A stretch of DNA of 64,000 nt from Serpula lacrymans var. lacrymans S7.9 (taxonomy: Eukaryota; Basidiomycota; Agaricomycetes; Boletales; Serpulaceae). A program made the translations under genes and the position numbers. Shown one piece after another: positions 36,093 to 46,262 of the stretch (positions are counted from its first letter, which is position 1; each line of letters opens with the position of its first letter). A model generated the notes under the pieces. It saw nothing but the letters and a program-made list of their open reading frames with translations, was not told where the DNA came from and searched no databases. The stretch is from the NCBI RefSeq assembly GCF_000218685.1, contig NW_006763296.1, positions 424,715 through 488,714 on the forward strand, read 5' to 3'.

Positions 36093-38154
36093 GGGGTACA
36101 AGGGATGGAAATTCTACAATCCTACCACCAAGCGCACTGTTATCTCTGAGAGAGCTGATTTTGATGAGCGCTACTTCCCTGGCTTGAAAAGGTCTTCTGA
36201 CAATGTCCCACCTCCACCTCCCACTCCACCTTCGCTATCCATGCCATTGGGTCTGATTGAGGATGTCCCTGCACCAGGTCCAGGGGGAGATATGGGCCCA
36301 CCAGCTGCACTTCAACAGCCTCAGCCATTGCCTGACAATGGGCCTCATTTGGACCTTGATGCAAAACCACCTGTGAATCAACCTCCTGAGCTTCCAAATC
36401 ACCCTCCTCATCGCTCACCTTCTCCTGACTTGCCTATTGCACTGAGATGCCCTGTAAGGGCTAGGAGACCACCTAGACCATGGTGGCTTCAACACAGACA
36501 ACCTACTCCTGCCATTGAGAGTGATGACAGTGATTCTGAGGCAGTTGATGATGAAGTAGCACACTTTGGAGACTCTGCTGAGCCTAGGTCGTTTGCAGAT
36601 GCAATGAAGCGTCCTGATGCAGATAAATGGAGAGAGGCAGCCATGGAAGAGCTTCAAGCTCATGAGCGCAATGGTACTTGGTCACTAGTGGAACTACCTC
36701 CTGAAGTCAAGGCTATTGGTGGCAAGTGGGTCTTCAAGATCAAGCGCAACTCAGATGGCACTGTTGAGCGCTACAAGGCCAGATATGTGGCCAAAGGTTA
36801 TAACCAGCGCCCTGGCTTTGATTTCCTCGAAATATTTGCACCTACTGTCCGCATATCATCCATCAGAGTTGTCCTTGCCATTGCAGCCATCCACAACCTC
36901 CATTTGCGCTCCATTGACATTTCCCATGCATTCCTGAATGGAGTCATGGATGTCAAGGTCTACATGCATCAGCCAGAGGGATTCCATCAGGGTCCTCGCA
37001 ATCTTGTTTGCCAGTTGGACAAGGCCATCTATGGGACAAAGCAGGGAGGCAGAATGTGGAACCAGAAGATGCACACTGTGCTTGAAAAACTCGGATTCAA
37101 GCGTACTTATTCAGACTCTGCCATCTATGTCTTTAACAGAGCTGATGTGCGCATTATCCTGCCTGTCTTTGTTGATGACATGACACTGGCATCCACTTCT
37201 ACTTCTGCACTTGACCAAGCTGTCAAGGACCTCTCCCTGCACTTTAAGCTTCGTGATCTTGGCCCTACTTCTTACCTACTTGGCATTTCCATCACTAGAG
37301 ACCTAAGTAATCGCACCATCTCCCTCTCCCAACATCAGTACACTCTGGACATTTTGGAGCGCTTTGGCATGAAGGACTGCAAGCCTGTGTCCACTCCCAT
37401 GGATCCTGGTTTGCGCCTCACCAAGGACATGTCTCCCAAAACATCCAGTGATGCTGCTTTGATGAAGGACATTCCCTACCTTGCTGCTGTTGGTGCTCTG
37501 ATGTATCTGGCCACTACCACTCGTCCTGACATTGCCTACACTGTTGGAGTCCTTGCCAGATATAACTCTAATCCTGGTCTTACTCACTGGAGCGCTGTCA
37601 AGCACTTGTTCCGCTACTTGCAAGGCACCCTTGATCATTCCCTTGTTCTTGGTCCTGATCCCAATTCCACTGAACTCTTCACCACTTTCTCTGATGCTGA
37701 TCATGGTGGTGACAAGGACTCTGGTCGTTCTACTGGTGCCTATATTGTCAAGATGGGATCTGGTGCTGTCTCCTGGAGCTCCAAGCTTCAGAACATTGTT
37801 GCTCTGTCCACCACTGAAGCAGAATACATTGCTGCTGTTGAGGCTGGCAAAGAGATCTGCTGGATGCGAAATTTGTTGAAGGAAATGGGCTATCCTATCA
37901 CCTCTCCTTCCACCCTTCATATTGACAACCAATCTGCCATCTCTGTATCCAAGAACCCTGAGCACCATGGTCGGATGAAACACCTTGATCTGCGATGGCA
38001 TTGGTTGAGAGATGTTGTTGACTCTGGGCAGATTGCTCCTACCTTTGTTCCCACTGCTGAAATGCCTGCAGACTTGTTGACCAAGGCTCTTGCCAAGCCT
38101 AAAGTGGAAGTGTTCAGGAAGATGATGGGACTTATTAGATCAGGGGGGAGCTGA
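35994..38154 (+). CDS. Copia reverse transcriptase-RNase H part of pol
   Basis: This frame continues pol from TRVWGCTAYVHVQKDK. The RT region has AIGGKWVFKIKRNSDGTVER, then YVAKGYNQRPGFDFLEIFAP, DISHAFLNGVMDVKVYMHQP and the catalytic FVDDM at about 37170 (family: YVDDM). A YLLGISI-type connection leads to RNase H (SDADHGGDKDSGRSTGAYIV, STTEAEYIAAVEAGKEICWM, HIDNQSAISVSKNPEHHGRM) and the terminal FVPTAEMPADLLTKALAK. No stop codons interrupt it. Only the frameshift separates it from the first ORF, so the element is otherwise intact. Confidence 0.92.
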
Positions 38155-38183
38155 TGCTTGGGAGGTGCAGCATCAGGGGGGAG

Positions 38184-38503
38184 TGTTAGTTTTGGTGATT
38201 CTGCACCTTTGTGCTACCTATATATTTTCATTCCTTTCTCTATCTATTCTTCTATCATTCACTATTGATTGTGTTCTCTATTATTTCGCCTTTATGGCTG
38301 CTTTGTTTACCTTTGTTTACAAAACTTCGGACAGTACTGCAGAGTCCAATGCTTCCTATTCTCTAGTTACTCACATTGGACTCTAGGTACTGTATACCTA
38401 TCATACTCTCTAATAATATAGTTACTCACATTGGACTCTAGTTCCAGTCCCTGATTGCTCTCAGCAAGTGGCTAGACACTTCCTTCAAGCTTTGTTCTTA
38501 ATA
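38184..38503 (+). repeat. Copia 3' LTR
   Basis: 320 bp, read as identical to 32438-32757, followed directly by CATTA. Confidence 0.95.
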
Positions 38504-38599
38504 CATTATTCTATCCTTGATACAAGTCATTATCTTTGCATCTGTTGGTTATACTCAATTAGAGCTTTTTGATTACCAACCCCCCAGGCCATATCATAA

Positions 38600-39260
38600 G
38601 TTTAATCCTTATGGGCTGTACATGGACCAATGAACTTCTCAATGGCCATCCAGATTGTATTTGTGTTGCACTAGGTGTTAATTGCAAGGTTTTCCTCAAG
38701 CTGGTCCAGCTGCTCAAGAATCATAGATATAGAAACTCCAAACATATTACCATTGAAGAGCAACTATCAATATTCTTGCATGTGTTAGTAACAGGTTTGA
38801 CTGTTTAACACTTAGGCAAGCAATTCCAATATTCTTCAACATTATTTCAAAGTAAATCATTTACTATCTATTTTTTCTCTTTTTACTCACCATTAATTTT
38901 AGATACTTCTGACAAATGCTTCATGCATTCATATCTGCAAAAAATATACATGGCATATGTGTGTTTGACTCCCCACAGAAGACAAACCAATTGTACCTTA
39001 TATCACGCAAAACCCAAAGCTCTGTCAGTTTAGCATTGCTATTGGTGTTGTTGATGGCACCCATATTACCTGCACACCTTTGCCTGCTGAGTGTTTAGCA
39101 TTCCACTTGAAGTTTGTATATATGCTAAGCAGATGGGAAGGATTAGTGGCCAATGTCAGATTGTTTCATCACATGCAGACACAATTGATATTACTTTGCT
39201 GATGCTGGATTTCATTCATGTAATTAGCTTCTTGTCCCCTACAGGAGTGTTCATTATCAT
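38600..39260 (+). pseudogene. Second Harbinger-type transposase remnant, interrupted by the gypsy element
   Basis: Broken frames give NELLNGHPDCICVALGVNCK, then ITIEEQLSIFLHVLVTGLTV and stop, a HLGKQFQYS segment, KPIVPYITQNPKLCQF-type sequence, a FSIAIGVVDGTHIT segment that keeps the catalytic VDGTH, and VYMLSRWEGLVANVRLFHH. These match the helix-turn-helix and DDE regions of the transposase at 17588-18858 but are in opposite orientation and more decayed, with frameshifts and stops. The remnant ends where the gypsy LTR begins. About 20 bp beyond the gypsy element (46223 on: ATCATCTATCCAAATATG) reads as a plausible continuation. Confidence 0.75.
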
Positions 39261-39672
39261 TGTTACGCACAAAGTGCTTAACAAAGTCTGAGGGTTTGTT
39301 GAGGTTTGTAAAGAGACTTACCCGAAGACAAGTTCAAGAACATAGTTCTGAGTGGAGGTCTTCCAACGGGAGTTGGTCTTCTTCTGAGTAGAAGTCTGAT
39401 CTTAGGAGTCTAGCTTTGTAAGCGTAAACTGCGTAGAATCGTATTAGAGAATACTACTGCTGTTACATGGTATTTATAATGGAAAGGAATCGGTGATAGG
39501 AGTTAGGTCCTATCTATGGCAGGTCCGTCCGTTGAGGACTAAGTACTATAATAGGTACTGCGAATGCGAGAGGAACGGAAGTGTACGTGAAGGAAATGAG
39601 TCATCAGTCCGTGGTATAACCGATGAGTAAAAAAAATGAGTAGTTCTTAAATGTCCAATAGAGATCGTAACA
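39261..39672 (-). repeat. Gypsy LTR (3' LTR in element orientation)
   Basis: On the plus strand it starts TGTTACGCACAAAGTGCTTA and ends GATCGTAACA. About 97% identical by eye to 45809-46222. Confidence 0.93.
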
Positions 39673-39696
39673 TTACCCCCTTACTTGCTCCGAGTT

Positions 39697-40980
39697 TCAC
39701 CAAAATTTGGTACCTTCGCCGTCAATATTGTAACTGTCGTCGTAGCTGACGTCTCCATATAATCCTTCCATCAGAATCCTATCCTTGTCTTCCCTGCGGA
39801 TGGGACACCAATTAAAACTATGTCCCAGTGCACAACGGTCACAGTTGGGGCAATAGTAGGCTTCGCAATAGTATGTGCGATGATTGCTCCAACTGCAGTT
39901 TTGGCAGTATGGAGCATTGTTACGAACACCTTTGTGGTATTTTTGTTGGGTGTTGGATGAGGTGTTGGATTGGGGAGTGGTTGGATCGTCATCTCCTAGG
40001 TCGTACGTTCCTGCGTACAACTGATCGATCATGGCTGCATGGTCATCTATGTTGATTGGGTTGGAGGGAGAGCCAGTCTCAGGCCTGTGCGTTGCGCCAG
40101 GCAGACTGCCTTTCTGACCCTTTGACATACAAGATTGCCGTTTTGATGGAGTTCTGGCGGCGGGGATCTGGAGTATCACTTCTTGTCGGCCGCGTTGGGC
40201 TCCTCGCCGGTTCATCAGACGACGGGTTTGGGTGTTTGGTACTGGTTGAGGTGGAGATGACGGGGGAGACAGTGGTTTTGGGTTCGACCCAATGGAACGG
40301 GGACTGGAGGGGCTCGACTCTTGCAAGATCAGGCTGGTTGGGACGGTGGGAATATATTTTTCCACCAACTGGGTGGGCAGACGTTGTTGAGTGACGATGT
40401 GGTAGGTGTGCTCTGGGGTAACACTGGTCCGTTCTGGGTACGATAGGGACTGGTGGGACAAACCGGGTGGAGGAGTACGCGTATAGCCGTCTCACTCTAT
40501 CCGTGTGTGCACCTCTGTTAGCAAGGTCCTCCCGCCTAATTCCAAATATGCCTTTGCTGCGTCCGTCTGCCCGTTCAAGGAGTTCATCCTCAAGTGTTGT
40601 TCCAAAGATTCCAAAACTAATTTTTCCATCCGGAGTACCCGACAGATACTCGAGTCCTGACTGCTGAGCTGCGAATGCTCATTTTCCAACGAATGTAGTG
40701 AGTCTATGGCTTTTAGCAGTTCATCAGCTACAAGATCTATGGCAAGGAAGTTATGCATGGAAGAGAGTGCGTGGTACGCATGGGGGCAGCATTTTTCTGT
40801 TTCATAAAATAAATAGACGTAGGCGTTTTTGGCTGACATTAGCTCTATGGTGTCAGAGACGTCAGCTTGGTTGTGTTGTTGCCCTCGGGCAAAGGACACT
40901 CGTTCATTGGCTAGCATGTTGGCCTTGCCGGGTACGGAATAAGTGGTGATAGGGAAGCCGGTAGAGTGGGAAGTAGACAT
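39697..40980 (-). CDS. Extra gypsy ORF downstream of integrase, zinc-knuckle protein
   Basis: In element order this frame follows integrase: ATG at 40980 (MSTSHSTGFPITTYSVPGK) to 39697, 428 codons in one frame with a single internal TGA at 40492-40494 (after TEVHTRIE), which fits CGA to TGA. The N-terminal half is helical (DLVADELLKAIDSLHSLENE). The middle is Pro/Ser/Arg-rich, and the C-terminal part has a CQNCSWSNHRTYYC motif (CX2CX4HX4C zinc knuckle) directly followed by CDRCALGHSFNWC (CX2CX3HX4C). It ends acidic (EGTKFW). The zinc knuckles suggest nucleic-acid binding like a nucleocapsid; function unknown. It is outside the standard gag-pol set. Confidence 0.7.
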
Positions 40981-41029
40981 GTTTTGTGTTGAGAGAGAGC
41001 AGATTGTTGGTAGTGGGGTGGTTGTCTCT

Positions 41030-42300
41030 TCAACACAGCTTGTGGTCCTTCTTATAGGCTTCCAGTATCTCCGCAGCATTGGTTAAATGTTCTTCCAGTT
41101 CCCATGAGTTTTTGGAATGAGGGTAATGGCGCCTGCGTTTCCAGGGTTTGTGTCTAAGAATACTTTCTATTTCGTATTCCTCTTCTTCGTTGACCAGGTT
41201 AGGTGGTGGTTGGATAAAGTTCGGGCCATAAGTGTTGGTTTCCGTATACGGCGTGAGAAGGGATGTGTGGAAAATGTTGTGTATCCTCCAATGGGGAGGC
41301 AGGGATAGTCGGTAGTTTACCGGGGAAATCTTTTCTTGGATGCAAAAAGGTCTGATGCGTTTCATGTTGAACTTCTTGTATTCGGTAGCTTTTTCTCGCA
41401 GGTTGGTGTTCTCTAACCACACCTTTTGTCCTTCGGAGAATCGCGTGAACTTTCCATTGTTTCGTATCATCTTGCTTCTTGCGAGTTTGTGTGCTTTTAG
41501 GGCGTTTTCCCTTGCCCTAAGCAGTTCGGATAATCGTTTTTCCACTGATGGGATATTCGTGGATCTGTGTTTAGTCGGGATTCCTCGGGGTTCATATCCC
41601 ATGAGGAGGTAGAATGGTGATTGGTTGTTTGTGGAGTGTGGTCTTTGGTTGTGACAGAATTTGGCGGTTGTAAGGTATTTTGCCCAGCTGTGTGGTTGGT
41701 TCTGGCAAAATATGCGGAGGTAGATCTCCAGTTCTTGATTGGATCGTTCTGTTTGTCTATCTGTCTGGGGATGATACACAGAGGAGAGTGCGGTTTCAAT
41801 GTCCAGGAGTTTGTGGAGTTCTCTGGATACTTCAGAGGCAAACCGTGGTCCTCTGTCGGATATGAGTTTATCATGCAATCCAAATTGTTTGAAGATGGAA
41901 TCGTGAAAGATTTGTGCGGTTTTGAGTGCGTCAATGGTTTTATGACAAGGTGAGAGGATTACCCCCTTACTAAGTCCTTGGTCTACCACGACCATTATAC
42001 TGTTGTATCCTGAAGATTTTGGTAAATCAGTTATGAAGTCTACGGATAGGTACTTCATTGGTTCAGTGGTTTTTGGGGTCTGGTTTGGGATTAATGGTAC
42101 AGTGGTGGGATGCGTGTTCACTTTTGCTTGTTAACAAGTTGCGCATCCTTTCACGTATTCTTCCACTTGTTTCATCATTCCTGGCCACCAATAGGCCTTT
42201 TTGATCAACTGGTAGGTTTTGAGCCTTCCTGGGTGTCCTGCGGACAGGGAATTGTGGTGATCTTTGATGATCGTCTTTGTTCTTCTACTTCGTCAATCAT
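41030..42300 (-). pseudogene. Gypsy integrase with truncated chromodomain
   Basis: The zinc-binding part reads KDHHNSLSAGHPGRLKTYQL and YWWPGMMKQVEEYVKGCATC, then a TAA (42131-42133), followed by a 363-codon open frame. The core has VDFITDLPKSSGYNSIMVVV, LISDRGPRFASEV and YHPQTDRQTERSNQELEIYL. A C-terminal MKRIRPFCIQEKISPVNYRL segment leads to a chromodomain (EYEIESILRHKPWKRRRHYP, SWELEEHLTNAAEILEAYKK). The chromodomain lacks the usual central strand with the YLVKW-type aromatic residues. Upstream of about 42,290 the open frame shifts (YQNKLMIDEVEEQRR is in another frame). Confidence 0.85.
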
Positions 42301-42501
42301 TAATTTATTCTGATAAAAGAACTGTCCTTCTTCTTTTCTCCAATCATCTTTCTTCGTTCTTCCTGGATAATTATCATTTGTGAGCATGGCTTGCTCGATT
42401 GTGTTTTTAATTGTTTGTGTGTGATACAGGAACACTGAGGCGGGTATCATTGGTGTGTCATCATCATCTCTTTCTGTTTCGACGTATAAATCAGGTCTTC
42501 T

Positions 42502-44544
42502 TCAGAGTGCGTTGGGTACCACCATGTGGGTTCCTGGTACGTGCTCCAAGGTGTAATTGTATTGTGATAGTTCCAGCTGCCATCTTCTTTGTCGTGGTGT
42601 GAGTTTCCTGGCTTTTTGCCAGTACATCAGGTTCTTGTGATCTGTCAGGATTTGGATCGTGTGGGGGCTTCCCAAAAGTAAGTGTTTCCACTCTTTTAAA
42701 GCTCTCATTACCGCTAATAACTCTTTGTCGTAGATCTGGTAGTTCTTTTCAGCGGGGGATAGAGTTTTGGAGGAAAATGCACATGGGTGCCATTGTCCTT
42801 GGTCATTGGGTTGCATTAATACAGCTCCTGTGGCGTGTTTGCTGGCATCTGCAGCAATCTTTGACAGTTTCGAGGAGTTGGGAATTTGTGTTACAGGGGA
42901 TTCGAGGAATTTTTGTTTCATTAATTTGAAAGTGTCGTCTTCAGTTTGGGTCCAGTTCCACTTCCTATCCTTTTCTAGTAAAGCATTCAAGGGCCTGGCA
43001 AGGTCAGAGTAATGACCGATAAACTTCCTGTAGAAGTTTCTGTAACCTAAAAACTTCCTTACGCCTTTGGTGTCTTTTGGGATTGGCCAATCGCGGATCC
43101 CAGTGAGTTTGGCCGGATGCATTGATACCTGATTGTGGGAAACGATCATTCCCAAGTATTCAATGGTTTTTGCTTTGAAGGTGCATTTTTTTAGTTTTAG
43201 GAATAGGTCATTACCGCGTAGTCTTTGTAGAACCTGTTTTGCTCGGATTCGGAGTTTTTCGGTGTTGGTGTCAAAGATGAGGATGTCATCCATGTATATG
43301 ATCATCCAACCTTCATCAATGTAGTCTTTGAATTTGTCGTTCATCAGCCTTTGGAATGTTGCCGGTGAATTGCACATGCCGAAGAACATGACCATTGGTT
43401 CGAACACTCCTTTGCTGGTTTTAAACGCAGCTTTCCATTCATCTCCTTCTTTTATCCTTACATTGTTGTATCCCCAATGTAGATCTAGTTTTGTAAAGAT
43501 GGTGACTCCTTTCAATTTTTCGATGAGGTCGGGTATCAGGGGTAGTGGATAGGGGTCTTTCATGGTATATGCATTCAGTTTTCTGTAATCTTGGCACGGT
43601 CGGAGTAATCCGTCCTTTTTGCCGATGAAGAAGAAGGGGGACACCTGTGGTGACTTGCTCTGCCTGATGTATCCCTTTCTGTAGTTTTCCGTTAAGAATT
43701 CCGTTAATGCTTTGTCTTCCTTTGGTGCCAATGGGTACAGCTTGCAATCTGTTGGTACAAATTCTGGTTTCATGTTGATTGCATGATCATATTCCCGTCG
43801 CTTGGGGAGTCTTTCCAACTTCTTTTTGTCAAAGACGTCTGAATACCCTTTATATTCATCCGGGAGGTTATGCTCCTTCTTTTCTCCGTGTATTTGCGCG
43901 TGTTCCATTGCCGAGTTGACCTTTAATCGAATCGTGGTTCGAGGATAGAGTGTTTGGTCGGATACGTATCTATGACTGGTTTCGTACACATCCTCGTTTA
44001 CTGTGGTTGTCCTGATTTTTGTTTCCGTGGTTGTTTGGTTCATCCTGATGGAGTGTTTGTCCGAGTTTGGTAATTCTTTGTCTTTCCAGTTAATGACAGG
44101 ATTGACTTTTCGTAACCAGGGAAATCCCAGTAATACATCTTCTCCGTCTAGTCCGGTCAATAGGAACTTTGTAAACCTGTTTTGTCCTCCTGCATCTATC
44201 CTCTGATAGGTGTAATGCGTATTTTTTCCGTTTTTGTTCGTGGTTCCATCAACATTTTTACACATTATAGGAGTTGGGAGTTTTTGGAGGGGGAGTTGGT
44301 GTCTGATGGCGAATTTTGTGTCCATGAAGTCGTCAGTAGCTCCTGAATCTATCAGGGCTTTAGTTCCGATGGTTTTCTGTTTCAACGAGCAATCAATTCG
44401 TAAAGAGTTGGCATTGATCATTGCTATTGTTACAGTTGCCATTTTTGACGGTACTAACATCGGGGTAGTCCGTTGTTTCAAAAACCCTTGTCTTCTAATT
44501 CTTTCATCGCCTCTGTTCTTTGATCTTCTCCTAACTCCCTCCAC
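42502..44544 (-). CDS. Gypsy pol: protease, reverse transcriptase, RNase H
   Basis: Protease active site ALIDSGATDDFMDTKFA near 44330. RT has VSPFFFIGKKDGLLRPCQDY, TIFTKLDLHWGYNNVRIKEG, MFFGMCNSPATFQRLMN and the catalytic IIYMDDILIFDTN near 43280, with thumb GMIVSHNQVSMHPAKL. RNase H includes KIAADASKHATGAVL, FSSKTLSPAEKNYQIYDKEL and LTDHKNLMYWQ. The frame ends at a TGA (42502-42504) after VVPNAL, where related elements continue into the spacer and integrase. That stop, with the damage downstream, separates RT from integrase. Confidence 0.92.
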   Translation of the reverse strand: MEGVRRRSKNRGDERIRRQGFLKQRTTPMLVPSKMATVTIAMINANSLRIDCSLKQKTIGTKALIDSGATDDFMDTKFAIRHQLPLQKLPTPIMCKNVDGTTNKNGKNTHYTYQRIDAGGQNRFTKFLLTGLDGEDVLLGFPWLRKVNPVINWKDKELPNSDKHSIRMNQTTTETKIRTTTVNEDVYETSHRYVSDQTLYPRTTIRLKVNSAMEHAQIHGEKKEHNLPDEYKGYSDVFDKKKLERLPKRREYDHAINMKPEFVPTDCKLYPLAPKEDKALTEFLTENYRKGYIRQSKSPQVSPFFFIGKKDGLLRPCQDYRKLNAYTMKDPYPLPLIPDLIEKLKGVTIFTKLDLHWGYNNVRIKEGDEWKAAFKTSKGVFEPMVMFFGMCNSPATFQRLMNDKFKDYIDEGWMIIYMDDILIFDTNTEKLRIRAKQVLQRLRGNDLFLKLKKCTFKAKTIEYLGMIVSHNQVSMHPAKLTGIRDWPIPKDTKGVRKFLGYRNFYRKFIGHYSDLARPLNALLEKDRKWNWTQTEDDTFKLMKQKFLESPVTQIPNSSKLSKIAADASKHATGAVLMQPNDQGQWHPCAFSSKTLSPAEKNYQIYDKELLAVMRALKEWKHLLLGSPHTIQILTDHKNLMYWQKARKLTPRQRRWQLELSQYNYTLEHVPGTHMVVPNAL

Positions 44545-45743
44545 ATCCTCATGATGTTTTGGACCCTGTCTTCTTCCACCACTGTTTTGGTGTCATCTTC
44601 CGTTTCGGTTTGACGTACCTTTCTTTTGGGAGTTTTTCCTTTGTTCCTACAATTCCTTCCTATGTGTCCTTTCTCGTTACATATGAAGCATCTTCCCTCT
44701 TTCCTCCTTGATTCTTCTTCATCTTTAGTTAATCTTCTGGTGCTGGTGGATGGTCCACTTTTGCGGTTTCTGTTGTTCTGTCTTTCTTTGTTTCTGGCGC
44801 CCCACGCTCCTTCCGAGATAGCGTTGGCACTGATCCAGTTGGCGTCTAGATTCACCACTGTGCTCATCCAGTCTTCAATGGTGAGTAGTTCCTTTCCGGT
44901 GAGTGCCCCATGAAGGAGGGGTGACCGGATAGCCTTTTGATAAACCATGATCATGGCTTCGTTGTTGATGCCGCTCTTCCCAGCATCTAGCATGAACCTT
45001 GAGTTAAATGCTACTGCATTTTCTCCTTGTTCTATCTTCATTTTCATCAAGGCGGCCGAGGCCGTTCCTTTGATGTTTGCCGTTCTGAAACTGGCTGTGA
45101 AGGTTTTCATGAAGTCTGCCCATGTGGGGTAGGTGTTCTTCTCTTTGTATTCGGTCATCTTGGCTTCGCTCCATGAGGTGGCATTGCCATCCTTCATGTA
45201 GCTGAGGGCCACATATACCTTTTTCTTGTCAGAGTTGTAGATGGTGTCATTGATATCAAAGTGTAGATCGGTGGACAATATCCACCTTTGGGCTTTATCT
45301 GGGGTTCCATTGAAGTCATCAATTTTCCCGATCATCGTGGGTTTGGAGGCTGTAGCGTTAGACATGGTGCGTGGTTGTGGGATAGGGGATGGAGCAGGTG
45401 CGGCTGGGAGTATCTGTGACGTGGGAGGTGGTATCGGGTCGCCGCTTGCTGCAAATTCTTCAAAGTCATTCTCGTTGTAGAGGTTTTCTACGGTTACTGG
45501 GGGATTGTGTTGTGTTGTGGGTAGTAGCTGTGGGTGGCTTTCTGTGTAGTACTGTAGCCAACGTGTTCTGGCTTTGTAGAAAATGTCTGCTTGTTCTCTG
45601 GTGTGCAGTCGGGTTACGCCTGGTTGGGGAAAGGGAGGTGGAGCTGCTATCCTTTCTTGTCGGGATGACGTCGGTGGGGTTGCTGTTTGTGGGTTGTCTG
45701 AGCTTCCTCTTGCTCTCTGGGATCTGGTTGTTGGTCGTTGCAA
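44478..45743 (-). CDS. Gypsy gag
   Basis: Open frame of up to 421 codons. The first in-frame ATG is at 45365 (MSNATASKPTMIGKIDDF); upstream in-frame sequence (RPTTRSQRARGSSDN) is open but has no ATG start. The retrotransposon gag domain reads WILSTDLHFDINDTIY, then FMKTFTASFRTANIKGTASA and YQKAIRSPLLHGALTGKEL. The nucleocapsid zinc knuckle is CFICNEKGHIGRNC near 44680. The frame overlaps the start of pol, which lies in a different frame, so pol expression would need frameshifting or an overlapping start. Confidence 0.88.
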   Translation of the reverse strand: MQRPTTRSQRARGSSDNPQTATPPTSSRQERIAAPPPFPQPGVTRLHTREQADIFYKARTRWLQYYTESHPQLLPTTQHNPPVTVENLYNENDFEEFAASGDPIPPPTSQILPAAPAPSPIPQPRTMSNATASKPTMIGKIDDFNGTPDKAQRWILSTDLHFDINDTIYNSDKKKVYVALSYMKDGNATSWSEAKMTEYKEKNTYPTWADFMKTFTASFRTANIKGTASAALMKMKIEQGENAVAFNSRFMLDAGKSGINNEAMIMVYQKAIRSPLLHGALTGKELLTIEDWMSTVVNLDANWISANAISEGAWGARNKERQNNRNRKSGPSTSTRRLTKDEEESRRKEGRCFICNEKGHIGRNCRNKGKTPKRKVRQTETEDDTKTVVEEDRVQNIMRMWRELGEDQRTEAMKELEDKGF

Positions 45744-45808
45744 CGTCTTGTCGACTTTTTCTTCCCAAACCTAAATAGGTGGGACTTCTGATTAAAATAT
45801 GATTCTTT

Positions 45809-46222
45809 TGTTACGCACAAAGTGCTTAACAAAGTCTGAGGGTTCGTCGAGGTTTGTAAAGAGACTTATCCAAAGACAAGTTCGAGAACATAGTTCTGAG
45901 TGGAGGCCTTCCAACGGGAGTTGGTCTTCTTCTGAGTAGAAGTCTGATCTTAGGAGTCTAGCTTTGTAAGCGTAAACTGCGTAGAATCGTATTAGAGAAT
46001 ACTACTGCTGTTACATGGTATTTATAATGGAAAGGAATCGGTGATAGGAGTTAGGTCCTATCTAGGGCAGGTCCGTCCGTTGAGGACTAAGTACTATAAT
46101 AGGTACTGCAAATGCGAGAGGAACGGAAGTGTATGTGAAGGAAATGAGTCATCAGTCCGATGGTATAACCGATGAGTAAAAAGAAATGAGTAGTCCTTAA
46201 ATGTCCAATAGAGATTGTAACA
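45809..46222 (-). repeat. Gypsy LTR (5' LTR in element orientation)
   Basis: 414 bp, starting TGTTACGCACAAAGTGCTTA on the plus strand and ending GATTGTAACA before the ATCAT duplication. Confidence 0.93.
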
Positions 46223-46262
46223 ATCATCTATCCAAATATGTATGAAATAATTGCTGGAATAA

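Larger units (their letters stand above)
32438..38503 (+). mobile_element. Ty1/copia LTR retrotransposon, young, one frameshift
   Basis: 6,066 bp with 320-bp LTRs at 32438-32757 and 38184-38503 that I read as identical. The element is flanked by the 5-bp duplication CATTA (32433-32437 and 38504-38508). A primer-binding site directly follows the 5' LTR and a purine tract (GGGGGGAG) directly precedes the 3' LTR. The coding part has gag, protease, integrase, RT and RNase H in copia order. Identical LTRs mean a recent insertion. One frameshift near 35,994 splits the polyprotein. Confidence 0.95.
39261..46222 (-). mobile_element. Ty3/gypsy chromovirus LTR retrotransposon, defective
   Basis: 6,962 bp on the minus strand, with LTRs at 39261-39672 and 45809-46222 and the 5-bp duplication ATCAT on both sides (39256-39260 and 46223-46227). 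A purine tract (AAGTAAGGGGGTAA on the minus strand) abuts the 3' LTR at 39673. Order on the minus strand: gag, protease-RT-RNase H, integrase with chromodomain, then an extra ORF. LTRs differ at roughly a dozen positions, mostly transitions, so the insertion is older than the copia element. Stops and a frameshift make it inactive. Confidence 0.95.

Noticed and set aside
37303..38001. A 232-codon ORF antisense to copia RNase H
   Set aside because: Shadow of the conserved pol frame, with no recognisable protein.
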